Assembly (NCBI GenBank): GCA_964359435.1
Contig: CAYHSY010000053.1
Coordinates: forward strand, 1 to 5,417
Origin: CAYHSY01 sp964359435
Lineage (GTDB): Bacteria; Patescibacteriota; Minisyncoccia; UBA6257; JAUSGH01
Direction: 5' to 3'
Length of the DNA stretch: 5,417 nucleotides
Under the pieces are notes generated by a model. That model was not told where the DNA came from. It made no database searches and saw only the letters and a list, made by a program, of their open reading frames with translations. Shown piece by piece: positions 1-5,359 of this stretch (its first letter is position 1; every line of letters begins with the position of its first letter). The translations under genes were made by a program, and so were the position numbers.

Positions 1-54
1 CAAAGCGCATGCATGACACGCATGAGAGCGTAGGTTCGATCCCTACAGGGCGCA
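1..54 (+). tRNA. tRNA-Val (anticodon GAC), 3' part
   Basis: The 5' acceptor strand and most of the D arm lie outside the window. What is seen is a perfect 5-bp anticodon stem (CATGC 8-12 with GCATG 20-24) around a 7-base loop at 13-19, with U33 and anticodon GAC at 15-17. A 5-base variable loop follows (25-29), then a T arm GTAGG/CCTAC (30-34 with 42-46) around loop TTCGATC. The 3' acceptor strand is 47-53 and the discriminator is A54. GAC decodes the valine codons GUC and GUU. The next bases are CAA, so the CCA end is not encoded and must be added by the tRNA nucleotidyltransferase. No terminator hairpin follows, so transcription may continue into the protease gene downstream. Confidence 0.93.
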
Positions 55-59
55 CAAAA

Positions 60-68
60 TGCTATAAT
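60..68 (+). promoter_or_regulatory. Extended -10 promoter of the protease gene
   Basis: TGCTATAAT (TG at 60-61, perfect TATAAT at 63-68) lies 14 bases before the ATG at 83. The expected transcription start is near 75, giving a leader of about 8 bases with no Shine-Dalgarno sequence. At 16-18 base spacing, the -35 position falls inside the T arm of the tRNA-Val gene and shows no TTGACA-like sequence, so the promoter would rely on the extended -10. The same TGCTATAAT core precedes rplS and tRNA-Leu in this window, which supports it as a real promoter. Read-through from the tRNA could also contribute. Confidence 0.65.
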
Positions 69-82
69 TAAAAAATAAAAAT

Positions 83-1273
83 ATGCAAAAAATTTACAAT
101 TTTTTAATCGGTGGAATGGCGGTAGCGTTGGTGGTTGGCGCGGCCGGTTTGACGGCCTGGGGCGCGGGCGACAGTCAAGTCAGGAAAATCGTTGTGTTTC
201 GTGAAGGCGTGGTCAATGAGCCGGCGCGCGAAGCATTGGTCAGGTCGGTGGGCGGAGTGAAAATCAAAGATTTGAATTTAATCGGCGGCAAGGCCGTGCT
301 TTTGCCTTCGCGATCGGTGGCGGCTTTAGAAAAAGATCCGCGTATCTTGCGCGTGGATGACGATGTTCTTGTGGAAGCGTTGGGCAGGTTTGAAGAATTG
401 GGCAAGCAAGTGGCGGTTTCCGTATCGCAGAGTCTGCCATGGGGAATTGACAGGATTGATGCGGAATTAGTGTGGGGCGCGACCACCGCTGATGCGGTGA
501 AGGTCGGCGTGATTGATACCGGCATCGAATTGGCGCATCCGGATCTCGCCGGAAATATAAAAGGCGGATATAACGCCATCAATGCGACTAAATCTTGGAA
601 TGATGACAATGGTCACGGCACCCATGTCGCTGGTATCGTGGCCGCGATAAATAATACAGTCGGGGTTGTCGGTGTGGCTCCGAAAGCCGATCTTTACGCT
701 ATTAAAGTTTTGAGCCGCACCGGTTCGGGTTATTTATCAGATGTGATTGAGGGGCTGCAATGGGCAGTTGTGAACGGGATGCAGGTTGTGAATATGAGCT
801 TGGGCAGTTCTTCCAACGTGCAATCGTTTGCCGACGCGGTTGTGGCGGCTAAAGCGGCGGGACTCACGATGGTCGCGGCGGCTGGCAACTCTGGCGGGGC
901 GGTATCATATCCGGCGGCTTATCCGGAAGTGATTGCGGTTTCGGCAACCGACAGCAACAATGCAATAGCGTCGTTTTCTTCGCGCGGGCCGGCAGTTGAC
1001 CTATCTGCTCCCGGCGTAAGTATCTATTCCACTTATAAAGGCAAAACGTATAAGACATTGAATGGTACTTCTATGGCTTCTCCACACGTGGCGGGCGCTG
1101 TGGCGCTGCTTCTTTCTGTTCCGGCCAAGTGCGACTTGGATTTGAGCGGTTCTTGCAGTCCCGATGAAGTCCAGGCGCGGCTTGAGGCGACGGCCACAGA
1201 TCTCGGCGCGGCTGGCAGGGATGATTTATACGGAAACGGTTTAGTAAACGTAGGAGCGGCGGTGTTGGAGTAG
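83..1273 (+). CDS. Secreted subtilisin-like serine protease (S8 family)
   Basis: The 396-residue protein is a subtilase, an endopeptidase of the Asp-His-Ser type. Residues 1-28 form a signal peptide or N-terminal anchor: a short polar start with lysine, a hydrophobic stretch at about 8-26, then AWGAG as a possible cleavage region. Residues about 35-100 look like an I9-type inhibitor propeptide, which acts as a folding chaperone and is removed by self-cleavage. The catalytic domain runs from about 118 to the end. It has Asp145 in VIDTG, His178 in NGHGTHVAG, oxyanion Asn269 in AAGN, and Ser330 in GTSMASPH, so all key residues are present. Near the C-terminus, residues 351-362 form an EF-hand-like loop (D351, D353, S355, G356, E362) flanked by cysteines 350 and 358. 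There is no cell-wall anchor or extra C-terminal domain, and the length is normal for a compact secreted subtilase. The ATG at 83 is chosen because it is 14 bases after a -10 box and begins the signal peptide. The physiological substrate is unknown. Confidence 0.95.
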   Translation: MQKIYNFLIGGMAVALVVGAAGLTAWGAGDSQVRKIVVFREGVVNEPAREALVRSVGGVKIKDLNLIGGKAVLLPSRSVAALEKDPRILRVDDDVLVEALGRFEELGKQVAVSVSQSLPWGIDRIDAELVWGATTADAVKVGVIDTGIELAHPDLAGNIKGGYNAINATKSWNDDNGHGTHVAGIVAAINNTVGVVGVAPKADLYAIKVLSRTGSGYLSDVIEGLQWAVVNGMQVVNMSLGSSSNVQSFADAVVAAKAAGLTMVAAAGNSGGAVSYPAAYPEVIAVSATDSNNAIASFSSRGPAVDLSAPGVSIYSTYKGKTYKTLNGTSMASPHVAGAVALLLSVPAKCDLDLSGSCSPDEVQARLEATATDLGAAGRDDLYGNGLVNVGAAVLE

Positions 1274-1303
1274 CAAAATTAAAATAATTTAAAACCATAA
1301 GCC

Positions 1304-1564
1304 ATGAGAAGACGATTCCAAGAACCTTCTCCAGAGGAATTAAGAAGAAGAGATGAGGAGAGGCAAAAAAGAGTAGAAGAGGAGAAAAAATATCAGGCGG
1401 AATTTGACGTAGAGACGAAAAGAATTTTGGGTTCCTTGGAGGCATCGCCGGCGATCGCGCAAGTAAGAGATTATCTAAAAAGTAATCCTCCGCCTGAAAG
1501 GATGGTGGCTGCACGAGTTGCCGGATGGAACCAGGCATTCCGAAAGGTTAAACAAAACCGATAA
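1304..1564 (+). CDS. Small charged coiled-coil hypothetical protein, probably frameshifted
   Basis: I do not recognise this family. The 86-residue product begins with a very charged segment (about residues 9-42, rich in E, R and K) that looks like a long helix or coiled coil. A mixed, probably helical segment follows (about 47-82). There is no signal peptide or membrane segment, so it is probably cytoplasmic. The gene lies 30 bases after the protease stop on the same strand with no convincing promoter or terminator between them, so it may be co-transcribed. No Shine-Dalgarno sequence is visible before the ATG. The frame ends abruptly at a TAA (1562-1564) just after an A-rich stretch (CAAAACC, 1553-1559). 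The next forward frame carries on from there with protein-like sequence to 1649 (separate entry). The 86-residue product may therefore be a truncated form of a 114-residue protein. Confidence 0.6.
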   Translation: MRRRFQEPSPEELRRRDEERQKRVEEEKKYQAEFDVETKRILGSLEASPAIAQVRDYLKSNPPPERMVAARVAGWNQAFRKVKQNR

Positions 1565-1649
1565 GGCCGCTTATGACGCGGGAGAGCGCATCGATGTCCA
1601 TTGCCCATCGTGTTCCGGCAATCCTTTGGTCGGTTATTTGCAGAAATAG
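1560..1649 (+). pseudogene. Likely C-terminal continuation of the small gene in the +1 frame
   Basis: Reading from about 1560 in the frame one base ahead of the upstream gene gives DKAAYDAGERIDVHCPSC, then a short tail ending LQK before a TAG at 1647-1649. If one base in the region 1554-1559 is skipped, the two pieces join into one 114-residue protein: a charged helix, a middle helical region, and a tail with Cys100 and Cys103 in a CPSC knuckle preceded by His99. A CPxC knuckle is typical of zinc-ribbon halves, but only one pair of cysteines is present, so metal binding is uncertain. The stretch has no plausible start codon of its own. The shift could be an assembly or sequencing error near the AAAA run, a real mutation, or programmed frameshifting; the sequence alone cannot decide. 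Confidence 0.5.
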
Positions 1650-1655
1650 TTCAAT

Positions 1656-1685
1656 AAAAATATTGGCGCGAAAAATATTGGCGCG
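1656..1685 (+). repeat. Perfect 15-bp tandem duplication
   Basis: AAAAATATTGGCGCG occurs twice head to tail (1656-1670 and 1671-1685) without a mismatch. It lies in the short region between the two convergent transcription units. Read on the minus strand, each copy is CGCGCCAATATTTTT, that is, a possible hairpin 3' arm followed by a U-rich tract. The duplication therefore doubles the tail of the terminator-like structure described at 1671-1701. Confidence 0.9.
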
Positions 1686-1701
1686 GCTGGTCAGTAGCCA
1701 A
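1671..1701 (-). terminator. Weak terminator-like hairpin after the DUF4012 gene
   Basis: On the minus strand, TTGGC (1701-1697) can pair with GCCAA (1682-1678), followed directly by TATTTTT (1677-1671). This lies 17 bases beyond the DUF4012 stop codon. The stem is only 5 bp with a 14-base loop; inside it, a competing small stem GGCT/AGCC is possible. A second GCCAA plus U tract follows in the other copy of the tandem repeat. The position and U tract fit a terminator, but the stem is weak. On the plus strand the same arms are followed, after a 9-base gap, by TTTTTATTTTT, so weak bidirectional termination is possible. Confidence 0.35.
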
Positions 1702-1717
1702 GCAGGGATTTTTATTT

Positions 1718-3721
1718 TTACAATTTCTCCAAAGTCAGATCCAGGATGACGCGGGACGCGGGGTTTTCGGATTCGTAGACAAATGAGGGCCGGCCGCTTT
1801 CTTTCCAAATATAGCCGGGTGGGGCATCGATCGAATAGCGCAGGGCGGTTTTGACGCCGGATTGCCGTTCAAACACAAAACGATAATTCGCGTCCGGTAC
1901 GATCACGAGTTCTTTGGGGTTTTCATATTCAAGTTTCAGCATCTTTTTTTCTCCGGCGGCTACGGTCAGCCAATTGGCAAAAGTATTTTTCCCAAATTGA
2001 TGAAGGGTCTCCAGACGGAATTCCGGCAGCCAAATCCTTGATCCTTCAATGGAGGCGACATCCGGATCGGTCGAATAGGTTGGGCGGCGGAGAGGTTCAT
2101 CGGGCAGGCGCCGGTCGTGGCCCGAGGCCGAAAGCAGGCGCGCTCCGGCGGGCGTCAGGATTTGAAAATAATCCTTATTGGCAGCGCGGTACCACCATTC
2201 TTTTTGGTCTTGCCCCGTATGTCGGCGTTCGATTTCAAGAGTGTTCACAACTGCGCCGCGTATATCCACAACGCTTTTCAGATTAATTTTTTCGGTCATG
2301 AAGGCGTCAGTTTTGCCGCCGGCAATATTGGCGTGTATGACGGCCAGGTAATCGTCGCTTGCGGCGCGTTCCGGAGCGAAAACTTCTCCGCCCATTCCAA
2401 TGCTTTGGAGATAGCCCTCCAAGGCTCGGTCTTCCACATAGGCCAGAATATCCTTGCTTTTAATCCGTTCGGTAAAAATCTTACCCAGAGCTTGTTTTTC
2501 GGCCGGCTTGAGATTGGCCAGCCGTTCCAAGAGTGCGGGCGTGAAAATTTTCAAGATGCGTTTGGGCTCGCCATTTTTTTTATCTTCGCCGGATTCGACT
2601 TCCCGTTGGACATTACCGAGAAAATTGTCCGCGTCGAGCGTCAGGTTGTATTCCGGTAATTTTATAGGACCCAAGACGCGGAGCAGGTCTTCAATCAGGT
2701 GGACGTTGATGGCCAGGGCCGCCGTAAAGACGGCGTTTTGTTCGCTGTATATTTTGGAGAGGTTTAAAAATTCCAAAACTTTTTTGGCGGAGGTTGGGAA
2801 GTCGAAAAACCAATTAGCGTCCCGGGCGCCCCAGAAGCCGGTGATGCTTTGGAGGGGGCGCGGCGGGAGAACGCGCGCGTCCAGTTGGCCATCAGGATCA
2901 TAAATATCGCGTACGTCTATTTTTGTCACGCCGCCGCGATTCAGGGTTATATCGGCGTAACTGCCGATGAAGCCGCCGGCCGGCCGGATTTCGGAAGGGT
3001 TTTGAAAAAGAATGGCCAGGTGGCGCGGGGCAGGCGAATTAAGATAATTCAGAGCGCTTTTTAAAAGTGTTTGGCCTTGATAGAGCTTGGACGCTAGGGC
3101 CAGATAATTTGAGGGGTAGGCGATACCCCAAACCGCGGCGGCGCTTTTGAGGCGTTGTTGGGCGTTGTTGGCCGTCTCCAGATTTTTTTCAACATTTTCC
3201 AGTTTCGCGAGTAGTTCGGCGCCCTGGTTATTGAAGGCCCAAACGAAAGCCCGGTTGATTAATTCATCGGCTTGGTCCCCAAGCGCGTCGGCGGTTGCCG
3301 CAAGCAACATCGCGTCGCCGATGGCCGAGGAAATTGTTTTGAGGCGCGGCACCAGGCGCCCGCCAAAATCAAGAATGGTATTCAAGCCCCAGGCGTCAGC
3401 TTTATTTTTCAGGGCCTCGGCTTCTTCGGCCAACTGGCCGAAGGCGTTTTTGGCGCTTTTGGTATCAAACGACTCCAGGGCTTCGGCGCCTACGCGGGTT
3501 TGGTTGTAAATAGCTTGACCTTTTTCTAATAACAGTTGTTTGAGCGCTTGATATTTAAAGCCGAAAGCGATCGCGGCAGTACAGAAAATTCCTAAAATCA
3601 AAAAGAAAAGGTTTTTAAGAATTCGGGAGGGTTTTCGAGCCGTCACCAGCAGGCGAGGCAGAGGCAGTTTCCCGCCCGGTTTGTGGCCGATGATGTCACG
3701 GAGTTGGCGATCTTTTTCCAT
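1718..3721 (-). CDS. DUF4012 domain membrane protein
   Basis: The 667-residue protein has a basic N-terminal cytoplasmic segment (1-36) and one transmembrane helix (about 37-56). A long, mostly helical region follows (about 57-230), partly coiled-coil-like, and then the DUF4012 core. Recognisable family features are NPSEIRPAGGFIGSYAD at 241-257, RDANWFFDFPTSAKK at 300-314, a hydrophobic segment ending in LGPIKLPEY (about 330-358), and DDYLAVIHANIAGGKTDAF at 456-474. The C-terminal third (about 480-667) looks beta-rich, as expected for an extracytoplasmic domain. This family is common in Patescibacteria and often sits among polysaccharide genes; its biochemical role is not established. The ATG at 3721 lies 26 bases inside the end of the glycosyltransferase gene, with no Shine-Dalgarno sequence, so it is probably translated by coupling within a two-gene operon. 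The topology suggests most of the protein lies outside the membrane, where it may act on or tether a surface glycan; that role is inference. Confidence 0.9.
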   Translation of the reverse strand: MEKDRQLRDIIGHKPGGKLPLPRLLVTARKPSRILKNLFFLILGIFCTAAIAFGFKYQALKQLLLEKGQAIYNQTRVGAEALESFDTKSAKNAFGQLAEEAEALKNKADAWGLNTILDFGGRLVPRLKTISSAIGDAMLLAATADALGDQADELINRAFVWAFNNQGAELLAKLENVEKNLETANNAQQRLKSAAAVWGIAYPSNYLALASKLYQGQTLLKSALNYLNSPAPRHLAILFQNPSEIRPAGGFIGSYADITLNRGGVTKIDVRDIYDPDGQLDARVLPPRPLQSITGFWGARDANWFFDFPTSAKKVLEFLNLSKIYSEQNAVFTAALAINVHLIEDLLRVLGPIKLPEYNLTLDADNFLGNVQREVESGEDKKNGEPKRILKIFTPALLERLANLKPAEKQALGKIFTERIKSKDILAYVEDRALEGYLQSIGMGGEVFAPERAASDDYLAVIHANIAGGKTDAFMTEKINLKSVVDIRGAVVNTLEIERRHTGQDQKEWWYRAANKDYFQILTPAGARLLSASGHDRRLPDEPLRRPTYSTDPDVASIEGSRIWLPEFRLETLHQFGKNTFANWLTVAAGEKKMLKLEYENPKELVIVPDANYRFVFERQSGVKTALRYSIDAPPGYIWKESGRPSFVYESENPASRVILDLTLEKL

Positions 3722-4838
3722 ATTTTTCTATTATTTCCAGTGTTTTTTTTCCGGTTTCTGACCAATCAAAACGTTTGGCATTTTCGTAACCGCCGGCGAT
3801 GAGTCGGCTCCTTTCCGTTTCATTTTCCAGCGCCGTTTGAAGCGCATTGGCCAAGTCGTGGATTCGCCAAGGGTCGGGAAGCAGGGCGGACGACCCCAAG
3901 ATTTCCGGAATGGAGGTGCGATTACCGGCTACGACCGGCGACCCGCATTTTTGAGCTTCGAGCGGCGGGAAACCAAACCCTTCAAAAAAAGAAGGATAAG
4001 AGAAGACCCTGCATTTATTATAGAGCAAAATCCGATCGCTTGTTTTAACGGGCCCCCAAAAAATAATATCTTTTTGAAATCTGGAGGCGGCGGCTTCACG
4101 GAGAACAGTTTGATAAAGCCAGCCGGGCGCGCCGGCAAGGATAAGCCGCAATTCTTTATGCGTTGGATTCTCCTTCAGCAGATTGAACGCCCTGATGAGC
4201 GAGGGAATATTTTTACGCGGTTCAAGCGTGCCTAAGTAAAGTATGAAAGGGAAGTTGAGGTGATGTTCCGCGGTGAAGGCAACGAGACTGGGCGTGTTCT
4301 CCGGCAGGCGGTGGAAGTCGTCGCTCACGCCGGAATATATGACACTGATTTTTTCTTCAGGAATTTTTAGGATATTTACAAGATCGGACTTGGTGAATTC
4401 TGAAACGGCGATGAGGCGGGCAGCCCCGGAGGCCTTGCGTTTGTAATCTTGGAGGCGGTGCCAGAGCAATTGTTTTTTGGAAAAAAAGCCGGGATGGTGT
4501 AAAAAAGATAAATCGTGGAAAGTCATGATGTGGGGCGATTTGCCGCCTTCGATCAAATTGAAATGCGGGCTGAAAAGAACGTCCGTGTTAATTTGGGGAT
4601 ATTTCAAAAACTTGGCAGATAGGTCGAGCAGTTTGTTGGGGATATGCCAATTAGTTACGTTAACATTGGATTTTTTCGGCCAAGATTCCTTGATGGGCGC
4701 TCGGCGTAGGCCATTATAAAATAGTTCGAATTGATGGTTTGAATTTGCGATAAGACGGTCGACGAGCGATTCGGTGTATTCCTCAATGCCGGAACGGGTG
4801 CCGCGGCCGAGCAGGCGAATATCGATGGTAATGCGCAT
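3696..4838 (-). CDS. Glycosyltransferase family 4-type (GT-B fold)
   Basis: This 380-residue protein transfers a sugar from a nucleotide-activated donor to a glycan or lipid acceptor, probably at the inner face of the membrane. The N-terminal acceptor domain has a glycine-containing loop (GRGTRSGIEEYTESL, 11-25) and a TFHDLSFLHHP motif (106-116). The C-terminal donor domain starts near 198 with LYLGTLEPRKN, where Arg208 and Lys209 match the phosphate-binding RK pair. It carries the EX7E motif with Glu286 and Glu294 in FEGFGFPPLEA, followed by the usual GSPVVAGNRTSIPEILG segment. There is no membrane helix, and the length is normal for the family. These motifs resemble mannosyltransferase-like members, but the sugar cannot be assigned from motifs alone. 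The stop is TGA (3698-3696), inside the start of the DUF4012 gene. The ATG at 4838 is about 8 bases after a possible -10 box, implying an almost leaderless message. Confidence 0.94.
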   Translation of the reverse strand: MRITIDIRLLGRGTRSGIEEYTESLVDRLIANSNHQFELFYNGLRRAPIKESWPKKSNVNVTNWHIPNKLLDLSAKFLKYPQINTDVLFSPHFNLIEGGKSPHIMTFHDLSFLHHPGFFSKKQLLWHRLQDYKRKASGAARLIAVSEFTKSDLVNILKIPEEKISVIYSGVSDDFHRLPENTPSLVAFTAEHHLNFPFILYLGTLEPRKNIPSLIRAFNLLKENPTHKELRLILAGAPGWLYQTVLREAAASRFQKDIIFWGPVKTSDRILLYNKCRVFSYPSFFEGFGFPPLEAQKCGSPVVAGNRTSIPEILGSSALLPDPWRIHDLANALQTALENETERSRLIAGGYENAKRFDWSETGKKTLEIIEKYGKRSPTP

Positions 4839-4841
4839 CTC

Positions 4842-4870
4842 TTGATTTTATATGTTATGGCTGCTATAAT
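4842..4870 (+). promoter_or_regulatory. Promoter of rplS
   Basis: TTGATT (4842-4847) and TATAAT (4865-4870) are separated by exactly 17 bases, with TG at 4862-4863 giving an extended -10 (TGCTATAAT). The predicted start is near 4877. The TTG at 4842 is also the first possible start codon of the L19 reading frame, but it is better explained as the -35 box because it precedes the predicted transcript. Confidence 0.85.
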
Positions 4871-4874
4871 ACAA
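4847..4874 (-). promoter_or_regulatory. Possible promoter of the glycosyltransferase-DUF4012 operon
   Basis: On the minus strand, TATAAA (4852-4847) lies 8 bases before the ATG at 4838. A poor -35 candidate, TTGTAT (4874-4869), sits 16 bases upstream of it. A start point 6-8 bases after the -10 would fall at or just before the ATG, so the message would be leaderless. The -35 matches only half of the consensus, so the assignment is tentative; TATTAT at 4871-4866 is an alternative -10 with no good -35. Confidence 0.35.
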
Positions 4875-4883
4875 ACAATCAAC

Positions 4884-5207
4884 ATGGATGCGGTTAATAT
4901 GGAGAAAATTAAGCCGGGAGCGATGGTGCGCGTGAGAGAGCGCGTCAAAGACGGCGACAAAGAGCGCCTTGCTTCTTTTGAGGGGCTGGTTTTGGCTCGT
5001 AAGCACGGTTCGGAACCCGGTGCGACTTTCACGGTGCGGGGCGAGGTGGCCGGCGTGGGCGTGGAGAAAGTTTATCCGCTTCATTCGCCGAAAATCTCTA
5101 AGGTGGATATCTTGAGCTCGCCGCGCAAAGTTTCGCGCGCGAAGCTTTACTATATTCGGGATTTATCCAAGAAAGAGACCAGGCAGAAGATCGGCTTATC
5201 GGAATAA
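4884..5207 (+). CDS. rplS: 50S ribosomal protein L19
   Basis: This is a structural protein of the large ribosomal subunit, located near the interface with the 30S subunit. Family features in order are KPGAMVRV near the N-terminus, the FEGLVLARKHG segment, TFTVRGEVAGVGVEKVYPLHSPKI written here in two parts (TFTVRGEVAGVG, then VEKVYPLHSPKI), and the C-terminal RAKLYYIRDLSKKETR. The frame is open upstream to 4842, but that region holds the promoter. The ATG at 4884 gives 107 residues and lies 13 bases after the -10 box, matching the spacing at the protease gene. The ATG at 4899 (102 residues, starting MEKIKPGAM) is a good alternative. Neither has a Shine-Dalgarno sequence. With either start the protein lacks most of the N-terminal helix seen in E. 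coli L19 (115 residues). The gene stands alone with its own promoter and terminator, not in the common rpsP-rimM-trmD-rplS operon. Confidence 0.95.
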   Translation: MDAVNMEKIKPGAMVRVRERVKDGDKERLASFEGLVLARKHGSEPGATFTVRGEVAGVGVEKVYPLHSPKISKVDILSSPRKVSRAKLYYIRDLSKKETRQKIGLSE

Positions 5208-5215
5208 GAAGTTAG

Positions 5216-5238
5216 AAACCGGCGTGAAGCCGGTTTTT
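5216..5238 (+). terminator. Intrinsic terminator of rplS
   Basis: A perfect 8-bp stem AAACCGGC (5216-5223) with GCCGGTTT (5229-5236) closes a GTGAA loop and ends in a run of five T (5234-5238). It lies 9 bases after the rplS stop codon. The following 71 bases, up to the tRNA-Leu promoter, hold no gene or structure that I can support. Confidence 0.92.
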
Positions 5239-5309
5239 GGTTAGTATAGAATTTAGGATTTTTCGGCGTATTTCAGAATAGCATAAAATGAGATGCCCAG
5301 TAAAAAAAG

Positions 5310-5338
5310 TTGAAAATTATCAAGGCCCTTGCTATAAT
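5310..5338 (+). promoter_or_regulatory. Strong promoter of tRNA-Leu
   Basis: TTGAAA (5310-5315) and TATAAT (5333-5338) are separated by 17 bases, with TG at 5330-5331 forming the extended -10 TGCTATAAT. The predicted start is near 5345, leaving a leader of about 15 bases before the mature tRNA 5' end at 5360, to be removed by RNase P. This is the closest match to the sigma70 consensus in the window. Confidence 0.88.
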
Positions 5339-5359
5339 AGGTAAGAAGTTGTAAATAAC

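Noticed and set aside
1071..1538. Minus-strand 155-codon open frame opposite the protease end and the small gene
   Set aside because: It covers the catalytic-serine region of the protease in antisense and spans two plus-strand genes and the gap between them. Its proline- and phenylalanine-rich product is typical of antisense translation.
1594..1640. Possible separate small gene starting at ATG 1594
   Set aside because: This frame has no start signals and runs into the DUF4012 antisense region. The frame ending at 1649, joined to the upstream small gene, explains the same stretch better.
1548..1808. Minus-strand 86-codon open frame between the convergent genes
   Set aside because: It overlaps the end of the DUF4012 gene on the same strand in another frame and its middle is just the translated tandem repeat (RANIF twice). 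No family features or start signals were seen.
2117..2659. Plus-strand 180-codon open frame inside the DUF4012 gene
   Set aside because: It is antisense to clearly recognisable DUF4012 sequence. The translation is low-complexity and resembles no protein family, so it is a shadow of the real frame.
3151..3170. Exact 10-bp tandem repeat GGCGTTGTTG within the DUF4012 gene
   Set aside because: It encodes an ordinary Asn-Ala-Gln-Gln stretch in a helical region and the frame is intact. A fresh 10-bp duplication would have broken the frame, so chance or codon bias is the simpler explanation.
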